NCBI GenBank assembly: GCA_022822425.1
Contig: JAJEBS010000247.1
Coordinates: forward strand, 16,209 to 80,208
From: Gemmatimonadota bacterium
GTDB lineage: Bacteria > Gemmatimonadota > Gemmatimonadetes > Longimicrobiales > Gaopeijiaceae
Direction: 5' to 3'
DNA: 64,000 bases
Under the pieces are notes generated by a model. It saw only the letters and a program-made list of their open reading frames with translations, did not search any database and was not told the origin of the DNA. A program made the translations under genes and the position numbers. Below are positions 56,814 to 64,000 of the stretch, piece after piece. Positions within the stretch are counted from its first letter, which is position 1; each line of letters starts with the position of its first letter.

Positions 56814-57100
56814 GGCATCTCCCGGCCCCCGGATCCGGCCGGCCGCGCAGGAGGCGCCGGCGGCCGCCCGCCCGCCCGGGAATCGGACCGATGCGCCGGC
56901 GGAATGCCGTTTGGGCTCATGTGTCGCCCGACCTCTCGAGCGCAAGGAACCCCGGTGGCAGTGGGGTTTAGGATGCGTGGCACCTGAATCCGGTGTTCTG
57001 GACAATTCCGGATATCTGATTATTATTCAGGGCTGCGGATCCTACGCTTCGCGCGTGGGTATGCGGGGCCGACACGAATGCCAAGGAGACCGTCTTCAGA

Positions 57101-58030
57101 ATGCCCGCTACGCTGCGAAAGAAAGTGGTTCGTCGAAAGAAGGTGGTTCGTCGACGGAAGAAGCGCTCGACCAGCCTGCTCGTCGGTTTTGACACCGGGG
57201 TGGAGGAGCAGAGTGCGCTCGACCAGTACCTGCGCGACGTCAGCCGCCACGAGCTGATCACCCCGGAGCAGGAGAAGGTGCTGGGGGCGCGGGCTCAGAA
57301 GGGCGACGAGGACGCGGTGCAGGAACTGGCGCGCGCCAACCTGCGGTTCGTCATCAGCGTAGCCAAGAAGTACCAGAATCGCGGGGTTTCCCTCACGGAC
57401 CTGATCCAGGAGGGCAACGTCGGGCTGGTCACGGCGGCCCGGAAGTTCGATCCCGAGCAGGGCGTCAAGTTCATCAGCTACGCGGTGTGGTGGATTCGTC
57501 AGGCCATCCTGGCGTCCCTCGCCAACCAGGGCCGATCGGTGCGCGTTCCCCTGAATCGCGCCTCCGACCTCGCGCGCATCTTCCGCGAGAAGGAGCGGCT
57601 GCGGCAGGAGCGTGGACGTGAGCCCTCTCCAGAGGAGCTGTCCAAGGCCACCCGGCTTACGCCCGAGCTGATCGAGTCGCTCCAGACCCTGAACGCGGCG
57701 GAAATCCGCCTCGACGCCCCTATCGGCGACAGCGAGGACTCGCAACTCGTGGAGCGGTTCCTGACGGAGGAGGCAACCGAGCCGGAGCTGGGGGTGGAAG
57801 CGCGGCTGCTGGCCGAGTCGGTCAACGTGGCGCTCACCACGCTCGAGGCCCGCGACGCCAAGGTCCTGCGCCTCTATTTCGGGCTGCAGGGCGAGCGTGA
57901 GCACACGCTGGAGGAGATCGGCAACATGCTGGGGGTCACGCGCGAGCGCATCCGCCAGTTGCGCGACCGGGCGCTGCGCCGCCTGCGGGACGGCGAGAAG
58001 GGATCCGCGCTGGAATCCTTCGCCGCGTGA
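57101..58030 (+). CDS. RNA polymerase sigma-70 family factor with basic N-terminal extension
   Basis: LRFVISVAKKYQNRGVSLTDLIQEGNVGLVTAARKFDPEQGVKFISYAVWWIRQ; TLEEIGNMLGVTRERIRQLRDRALRRLR. Confidence 0.94.
   Translation: MPATLRKKVVRRKKVVRRRKKRSTSLLVGFDTGVEEQSALDQYLRDVSRHELITPEQEKVLGARAQKGDEDAVQELARANLRFVISVAKKYQNRGVSLTDLIQEGNVGLVTAARKFDPEQGVKFISYAVWWIRQAILASLANQGRSVRVPLNRASDLARIFREKERLRQERGREPSPEELSKATRLTPELIESLQTLNAAEIRLDAPIGDSEDSQLVERFLTEEATEPELGVEARLLAESVNVALTTLEARDAKVLRLYFGLQGEREHTLEEIGNMLGVTRERIRQLRDRALRRLRDGEKGSALESFAA
57116..57151 (+). repeat. Two 18-bp tandem repeats encoding RKKVVR in the sigma factor N-terminus
   Basis: CGAAAGAAAGTGGTTCGT / CGAAAGAAGGTGGTTCGT followed by a partial third unit CGACGGAAGAAG. 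Confidence 0.85.
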
Positions 58031-58123
58031 CGTAGGGGTGCGGCGCCGCCTCGCACCCTTCTTCCCCCGCCGGGGGTCCCCATCCCCCGCGTCACCCGTC
58101 CGGGCTCACCGTATCGCCGGCCT

Positions 58124-59023
58124 GTGATCTCGGTCGGGCGGGTTCATGAAGTCGTCGGAGGCGTCTACCGCGTCCAGCTCGACGACGGCGGTTCGGTCGA
58201 CTCCTCGCTCCGCGGACGCCTCAAGGCCAGGCCCTGGAAGGGAGGCCGCGTGGTCATCGGCGATCGCGTCAGGGTGGCGCTCGAGGGCGACGACGCCACC
58301 GTCGAGGAGGTGCTCCCGCGCACGACCGCCTTCCTGCGCCGGGGGGCGCACGGGCGGACGGCGAAGGTGATGGCGGCCAATCTCGAGCGGGTCGTCGTGG
58401 TGATGTCGGCACGCGACCCGGATCTCAGTCTGGGATATCTGGACCGCATCCTCGCCGTGTGCGCGGCCAACGCGCTTCCCTGCACGCTGGTGATCAACAA
58501 GCAGGACCTTCCGGGAGCGCCCGCGGCCTCGGAGCCGGTGCGCGACCTCTATCGCGGGATCGGCTACGAGGTCGTCCTTGCCAGCGCCGAATCGGGTCTC
58601 GGCCTCGAGCGGCTGCGCTCGGTCGCCGTGCGCGGCATCTGCGCTCTGATCGGCCCCTCCGGGGCGGGCAAGTCAAGCCTCCTGAACCGGCTGGACCCGT
58701 CCCTGGGCCTGCGCATCGGCGACCTCAGCCGCAAGACCGGCACGGGCCGCCACACCACGGTGACCAGCCGCCTGCTTCGGCTCTCCGACGGTACCCTGGT
58801 GGCGGACACCCCGGGTTTCGGAGACGTCGGCCTCTGGGGTGTTCCGGCGAGGCGACTTGACCGATGTTTCCCCGAGATCGAAACGCTCGCGGACGAATGC
58901 CGGTTCCGCGGATGCAGCCATGTGCATGAACCCGACTGCGCGGTTCACGAGAGTGTCCGTTCGGGCGAGGTCGCGAGGAGCCGCTACACGCACTACCAGG
59001 CGCTTCTGGAGGAGGCCGATTGA
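58124..59023 (+). CDS. rsgA: Ribosome small-subunit-dependent GTPase RsgA
   Basis: Circularly permuted GTPase: VINKQDLPG, LIGPSGAGKSSLLNRL, DTPGFGD, zinc motif CRFRGCSHVHEPDCAV; GTG start. Confidence 0.94.
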   Translation: MISVGRVHEVVGGVYRVQLDDGGSVDSSLRGRLKARPWKGGRVVIGDRVRVALEGDDATVEEVLPRTTAFLRRGAHGRTAKVMAANLERVVVVMSARDPDLSLGYLDRILAVCAANALPCTLVINKQDLPGAPAASEPVRDLYRGIGYEVVLASAESGLGLERLRSVAVRGICALIGPSGAGKSSLLNRLDPSLGLRIGDLSRKTGTGRHTTVTSRLLRLSDGTLVADTPGFGDVGLWGVPARRLDRCFPEIETLADECRFRGCSHVHEPDCAVHESVRSGEVARSRYTHYQALLEEAD

Positions 59024-59571
59024 ATGCGCCGGAGCACGGAGTGTTGGCAATCGCAGCCGGATCCGAGGCGCCGCGGACGGCGGCGATCGCCTCCGGGGTG
59101 GACGCGATGGTAGACGAGAGCCGGTTTCGGGACGTGATGAGCCGCCTTGTGACCGGAGTCGCGCTGGTCACCAGCCGGCTCGACGGTTCCGTGCACGGGC
59201 TGACGGTCAACGCAGTCAGCTCGGTCTCGCTGAACCCGCCTCTGGTGCTCGTGTGTCTCGACCGCAGCGGCAACTCGCACGATCCCGTCATCGCCTCGGG
59301 CGCGTTCGCGGTCAGCGTGCTGGCGAGCGACCAGGTGGAGATGGCGCATCGCTTCGCGCGCGGAACCCGCCGCGAGCGATTCGCCGGCGTCGAGTTTCGC
59401 GACGGCGCGTCCGGAAGCCCGGTCCTGCCGGACGCGCTCGCCTGGCTGGACTGCGCGATCCGGGCCGTGCATCCGGCGGGCGACCACTCCATCGTGGTGG
59501 GTGAAGTGCTGGGGTGCGGGGCCGGGGAAGGCGACCCGCTGGTGTTCTTCCGAAGCGAGTACGGGCGATGA
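59020..59571 (+). CDS. Flavin reductase-like (FMN-binding) protein
   Basis: FRDVMSRLVTGVALVTSRLDGSVHGLTVNAVSSVSLNPPLVLVCLDRSGNSHDPVIASGAFAVSVLASDQ; TTG overlaps the rsgA stop. Confidence 0.88.
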   Translation: MNAPEHGVLAIAAGSEAPRTAAIASGVDAMVDESRFRDVMSRLVTGVALVTSRLDGSVHGLTVNAVSSVSLNPPLVLVCLDRSGNSHDPVIASGAFAVSVLASDQVEMAHRFARGTRRERFAGVEFRDGASGSPVLPDALAWLDCAIRAVHPAGDHSIVVGEVLGCGAGEGDPLVFFRSEYGR

Positions 59572-60290
59572 CGGGCACGGGTACGACGATCCGCCGGACG
59601 CATCTGGCGGCGTTTCTCATCGGCGGGGTCATGGGGGTCATGGGCGAGATGGCCGCCGGGCTGATCCTGTACGAGGGGTCCGGGCTGCTGCGGGCGACCA
59701 CCGTCGTCCTCACCACCGAGGCCGCCGCCGCGGGGGCGGGGCTGCTCTTCGCCACCCGCGTGCCCACGAATGAAATCTCCCGACACCTGCGGCGGCACCT
59801 GCACCTCACGCTGGTGTCGCTGGGGCTGGCGGGCATCCTCACCTCGCTGTGGGGCTACTTCGGCGGCCTGTCGGAGGTGTGGAACGGAGGCGGACAGGCG
59901 ACCGCGCTCGCGCTGCTGGCGGCACTCCCGCTGTACATGGCGGGATCGGTGCTCGGGCTGGTGTGCCGGGCGGGCAGCCGTGATGCGGAGGGGGGAACCG
60001 TGGCCGGGGGAGGGCCCGCGCTGCTGGGCGCCGCGACCGGATTCCTCATCTACGGGCTCTTCCTGGTTCCCCGTCTCGCACCCCCGGTACTGGTGCTGTT
60101 GTGCATGGCCGCGGTGTCGGGCGCCGCCCTGCTGGTCGGGTCCGCCGTGACGCGCGCCGCGGATCTGGCCCACCGGGAGAAAGAGGGAGTGGATCCTGAC
60201 GCGGCGGGCGGGGAAGAAGATGCGGCGAGCGCGGCTATATTGGAGGATCGATCTCAACCACTCGAACCAGCGGGAAACCCGGAGTCATGA
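59568..60290 (+). CDS. Uncharacterised multi-TM membrane protein
   Basis: Several hydrophobic segments; ATGA overlap with the flavin reductase-like gene. Confidence 0.7.
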   Translation: MTGTGTTIRRTHLAAFLIGGVMGVMGEMAAGLILYEGSGLLRATTVVLTTEAAAAGAGLLFATRVPTNEISRHLRRHLHLTLVSLGLAGILTSLWGYFGGLSEVWNGGGQATALALLAALPLYMAGSVLGLVCRAGSRDAEGGTVAGGGPALLGAATGFLIYGLFLVPRLAPPVLVLLCMAAVSGAALLVGSAVTRAADLAHREKEGVDPDAAGGEEDAASAAILEDRSQPLEPAGNPES

Positions 60291-61027
60291 CAGAGACAAG
60301 GGACGACAGACACGGAAGATACACCGGCAACACGCGTATGTCGGCCGTCGCCATTCTTGCGGCGATCGGTCTGGCGGCATGCGCCCCCCAGGGCGGCGGC
60401 GGGCGCCTGAACGTGCGCACGCTGGAGGTTCGCGCCACCAGCGCGGACAGCATGGTCTTCGAGGGCGCGGCCATCGACTCCACCTGGACCATCCCCGGGG
60501 AGGACGCCCGGCAACTGACCCGTTCGCTGGTGCTCGAGCCGGGCGACGGATCGGAGATCCCGAACCCGCTCGTGGACGTCGCCCTGCGCGCACTGGTCAC
60601 GGGCTACCAGTTTCTCCCGCCGGGCGAACTTCCGGACGACACCGGGAGTACCGAGGAAACCGCCAACGGGCTCCTGGAGATATCCCTGCAGCAGGGAATC
60701 AATTTCCGGGCGATCGTGATCACCAACTACAACCGGGGCGAAGACCTCGCGTGGCGCGGCCAAGCCAGCTTCGGGGACCGCATGGTGTGGATCGACAGCC
60801 GGGTTCTGCCCGCGGACACCGTCCGGCTCGCTCTGGATGGAGACTACGAGGATATGCGCGATGGTGCGGGCGGGCAGCAGGCCGTCCTGCGCGCGCAGGG
60901 CACCCTCTCCGTAGCCACGGCCGGCGAATACACGGTCGAGCTGACGGAACGCGTCGAGGTCATGGAAGTGCCGGCCGAGGGCGTGGCGCGGATGATGGGC
61001 GGCGTGAGGGTGGAGTCGGAGCCGTAG
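60287..61027 (+). CDS. Uncharacterised lipoprotein
   Basis: MSAVAILAAIGLAACAPQ lipobox; ATGA overlap with the preceding gene. Confidence 0.7.
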   Translation: MTETRDDRHGRYTGNTRMSAVAILAAIGLAACAPQGGGGRLNVRTLEVRATSADSMVFEGAAIDSTWTIPGEDARQLTRSLVLEPGDGSEIPNPLVDVALRALVTGYQFLPPGELPDDTGSTEETANGLLEISLQQGINFRAIVITNYNRGEDLAWRGQASFGDRMVWIDSRVLPADTVRLALDGDYEDMRDGAGGQQAVLRAQGTLSVATAGEYTVELTERVEVMEVPAEGVARMMGGVRVESEP

Positions 61028-61351
61028 GAGATCCAGGACTCCGTGGCCGAATCCGCGCGCGCACCGGGAGCGGCGAGGCGCCGGGCCGGCAGGTTGTAGG
61101 TGGTGATAATCACGGCAGGAAATCACGTAAGTTCAACTCGGACTGCACGATCTGCCTTTCTTGCCGTTGGACTGGATATTGCTGGATCGTGCCCCGAAAG
61201 CGGGAAAACCGGGTTGGATGGCGGGAAAGAAACGCCTCTCGTCCACATGGTCACTCGCAGACCACTATGCCAGCCAAACGCCGCTCCGCAGCCCTGCACG
61301 GCCGGGGGGCCAAGATGCCACCCTTCGGCAATGGTCAATCCCCACTGGCCC

Positions 61352-64000
61352 TCAGTGCCGGGCATGCAATGTGGGCTCCAGAGCCAGCTTGCGGGTGATG
61401 TCGGCCACGATCTCGGGATCGGTGCCGAGCACCTCGCGGCAGAGGCGCTCGTTGATCTCGCGCCGGACGGGATCGTCGGCTAGCGCGCTGAAGCCCTGAA
61501 GCTCGCAGTGCTTGAGGTCGGCGTAGACAGCGGTGGCGGCAGACAACTGATCGGAGGACAGGCGGTCCACGTCGAGCACCGGCATGGTGCGGGCGAGTTC
61601 GTGGGGCACGCGTGAGCGGCCCAAGTAGGGCCGGTTACCATGCATGACCCGGAGAAGCAGCCCGAACGTTGAGTTTAGCCACAGACACAGGGCTTCGTTC
61701 TTGCCGGTTCCGGGAGTCCGGGGGATTACCGAAATCCACGAACTGACCCCGAGCATCGGGGTGTCGGTCAATACCGCTGCCACTCGCTGGGGCGCCATGC
61801 CGAGGTCTGCCGCCAAGTGCAGGCAGCCACTCCTCGCAAGCATGCGGTCTTGGTCGGATCGGCTTCGGTCTGCCCGGCGTTCCAAGAGCGCGTCGGCTGA
61901 TGCGGCCAAGCAGGTATTCCTTACGGCCTTGTGATGCCACAGCGCTGGCACACCTACGCGGAGCTTCCATTCCGCTGCTCCGGCCGTCTGCGGTTTTTCC
62001 CGAACAGTGAACAATCCGTACTTGGGATTCTTGACCTGCATGTGGTAGGGCCCCAAGTCCGCAAACGCCCCGAGAGCTTGGATCGGGACCGAACCGAGCC
62101 CGCGATGCTTGCCCGATGCGATGCGCCCCGCGACCAATGCAAGCCCCGGCTGAACGAACGTCGAGAGCGACCACGGACCGCCGTTCAACGGCAGGTCCAC
62201 TTGCGAAACCGAGACGGCATTCCCCCACACCGTTTCCCCTATGTCGATCGCTGCCGGCTCAAGGGGCGCGAGGCCATCGCGCAGAGCCAGAAGCTTCCGG
62301 GTCAGCCCCAGCGCCTCGATTGGCTCGTCCGGATTCCGCAATAGATTCACGAAGCACGCCCTGCTGCTCTTGCGGTCAGGATGCTGCCGCCGGGTCGCAA
62401 CGATCAGCACTTCGGCGATGCGCGTGGACTCGGAGAATGACACCAGCCGCCGCCCGGGCAGCCCCTTCTTCGCGCTCCGGTTCCGCAGGTCGTGACTCAC
62501 GACCACCCATTCCACCGCGTACTTCGACAGCAGAAGACTCCGGATCGGTGCCCAGCGGCTACCGGTAAGCATCGTCGCTGGCAACACGAACGCCAAGCGT
62601 CCCCCGATGTCCAGCGCCTCGTCGGCGAGCACCACGAAGGCCGAGCCCAGCCCCGCATAGAGACTCGCCGCGGTGCCGTTCAGCGCCTTCCGCAGGGCCT
62701 TCTTCATCTTCTCCGCATCCCGTTTGTCCAAGAGCGATCCGAAGATCGGATTCCACACCGTGTTCTTCTCGTCTCCGGGTCCGCCCGCGCGGGTGTACGG
62801 CGGATTGGCGATCACGAGGTGACAATTAGATGGCATGCCTACGCGGCTGTCCTCCACCTCGCCGGTGCCGGTCACGCGGCGGATCGACGGCTTCTCGTCG
62901 TCGAAGAGGCCGAGCCGAGCCGCGTTTCCCTGGCTGGGCGACGTGGCGAGGAAGTCCAGGCTTCCAAGGCGTGCGACGCCGTCGGCCATGTCGTGCCGCA
63001 CGCGCCAGAGGTTCATGTCCTTGACGACCTGACGCGCCTCGGCCATGCAGAGCGTCGAGGCGGCCAAGTGGATTGCGGCGGGGACCACATCGAAGCCGTA
63101 GAGCGCCTCTTCGAGAATCGTCCGCACGATGGTCGGGGCCTGTTCGGCGGGTGCTCCGGCACGGCGGGCACGCTTGAGAACTTCCTGCGCGGCGGCCATG
63201 AGCAGGGTGCCGCTGCCGCAGGCTGGATCCACGATCCGAAGCCCGGCGACGGACTCCGCCGAAGCGAAATCTATCTCGGACCAGCGCGGGCCGCGCTCGT
63301 CGAAAGCGAGGCCCGCAAGCATGATCGCTGCCGGGATCGTCGTGTAGTTGGTCGCAAGAAACTTGCGCGAGTCCAGCAACCGGTGAAACACCCGTCCGGC
63401 GACATCGTGGCGGCGGATCATCCCCGATTCGACGATCTCGCGGGCGGTGCGGATCAGCACGGCCAAGGCCAAACGGGACGCCTGCGAACCCGGCGTTGCC
63501 CGTAGAGTCTCACGGGCGACATGGAAGATGGGCCACCAGTTGATGGCCAAGATCTCTTCCCACTGCCTCTGAAGGTCCGCGGTGGACCCGGCCGGGTCGG
63601 GACGGCTTATCGTCTTCCGCCGGTGCTCGGGGGGCAGGAGTGACATGTCCAGATGCCTCGCCAACAGCTCTTGGAAGACCAGCGCGTTTAGCCATATGAG
63701 CGCCTTGGTGCCGGGAGATTCCGGCGCGCGGCCCCGGTTCCGGTCCAGTCGGGCCAGCACCTCGGCGACCTGGTCGATTGCGGTCGCGGCTTTCTGAACG
63801 ATCTCCTCGATGCGAGCCCCGTTGTCGCTCTGCACCCAGTAGTTACGCAGTTGCTCCGCCAAGAGCGCCACCGTGCCGACCGTGTCCGCACCCCACTCAT
63901 CTCCGTAGTAGCGATAGGAGAGTCTCAGGTCCTTGGCGGCCGCCAAGTTGGCATCGGTTTCGCTCTCAGGCATGTCGGCCAGCCGCTCGGGGTATCCCAC
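61352..64000 (-). CDS. N-6 adenine DNA methyltransferase (restriction-modification or defence-type), likely 5' truncated by window edge
   Basis: SAM motif VDPACGSGTLLMAAAQEVL and catalytic LVIANPPYTRAGG; frame is open to the last base. Confidence 0.88.
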   Translation of the reverse strand: MGYPERLADMPESETDANLAAAKDLRLSYRYYGDEWGADTVGTVALLAEQLRNYWVQSDNGARIEEIVQKAATAIDQVAEVLARLDRNRGRAPESPGTKALIWLNALVFQELLARHLDMSLLPPEHRRKTISRPDPAGSTADLQRQWEEILAINWWPIFHVARETLRATPGSQASRLALAVLIRTAREIVESGMIRRHDVAGRVFHRLLDSRKFLATNYTTIPAAIMLAGLAFDERGPRWSEIDFASAESVAGLRIVDPACGSGTLLMAAAQEVLKRARRAGAPAEQAPTIVRTILEEALYGFDVVPAAIHLAASTLCMAEARQVVKDMNLWRVRHDMADGVARLGSLDFLATSPSQGNAARLGLFDDEKPSIRRVTGTGEVEDSRVGMPSNCHLVIANPPYTRAGGPGDEKNTVWNPIFGSLLDKRDAEKMKKALRKALNGTAASLYAGLGSAFVVLADEALDIGGRLAFVLPATMLTGSRWAPIRSLLLSKYAVEWVVVSHDLRNRSAKKGLPGRRLVSFSESTRIAEVLIVATRRQHPDRKSSRACFVNLLRNPDEPIEALGLTRKLLALRDGLAPLEPAAIDIGETVWGNAVSVSQVDLPLNGGPWSLSTFVQPGLALVAGRIASGKHRGLGSVPIQALGAFADLGPYHMQVKNPKYGLFTVREKPQTAGAAEWKLRVGVPALWHHKAVRNTCLAASADALLERRADRSRSDQDRMLARSGCLHLAADLGMAPQRVAAVLTDTPMLGVSSWISVIPRTPGTGKNEALCLWLNSTFGLLLRVMHGNRPYLGRSRVPHELARTMPVLDVDRLSSDQLSAATAVYADLKHCELQGFSALADDPVRREINERLCREVLGTDPEIVADITRKLALEPTLHARH

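Overview
The window is GC-rich, densely coding bacterial chromosome. I infer a Gemmatimonadota-like origin from the mix of alternative complex III, many 6-bladed beta-propeller lipoproteins, and DUF5916 and BamA-like outer-membrane proteins. No rRNA, CRISPR array or convincing tRNA was seen. Main blocks: alternative complex III genes actB(partial)-C-D-E-F (1-6515); a propeller lipoprotein, an inositol-monophosphatase-family enzyme, a GGDEF protein, a TrmJ-like methyltransferase, TatA and an acyl-CoA dehydrogenase (6.5-12.1 kb); gcvH-gcvP-UPF0173-lplA (12.3-17.2 kb); a STAS/HATPase/STAS protein; a TolQ/ExbB-like protein, lytic transglycosylase, polA and ssb (17.3-25.3 kb); an outer-membrane protein and a sigma-70 factor; an imuA-imuB-dnaE2 mutasome cassette (28.5-34.0 kb, minus strand); a four-gene translationally coupled PadR operon with a propeller-SUMF1 fusion (35.1-38.9 kb); a DUF5916/NHL/propeller surface-protein region (38.9-48.4 kb); a small AtzG/GatC-like protein plus Tat amidase; a CMD/AhpD-like gene interrupted by one in-frame TGA; a BamA-like outer-membrane protein; pckA; EVE and HD proteins; a second sigma factor; rsgA and neighbours; and a partial N6-adenine methyltransferase at the right edge. 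The two most interesting signals are: (1) a probable selenoprotein at 50486-51070(-), where the only in-frame TGA sits at the second Cys of a CxxC motif (C-F-Y-U) and is followed directly by a two-tier SECIS-like hairpin; (2) four YGATAT boxes at exact 15-bp spacing, overlapping a TATATCG/CGATATA dyad, upstream of the PadR operon. All calls were made by eye from the sequence and ORF track; no searches were run.
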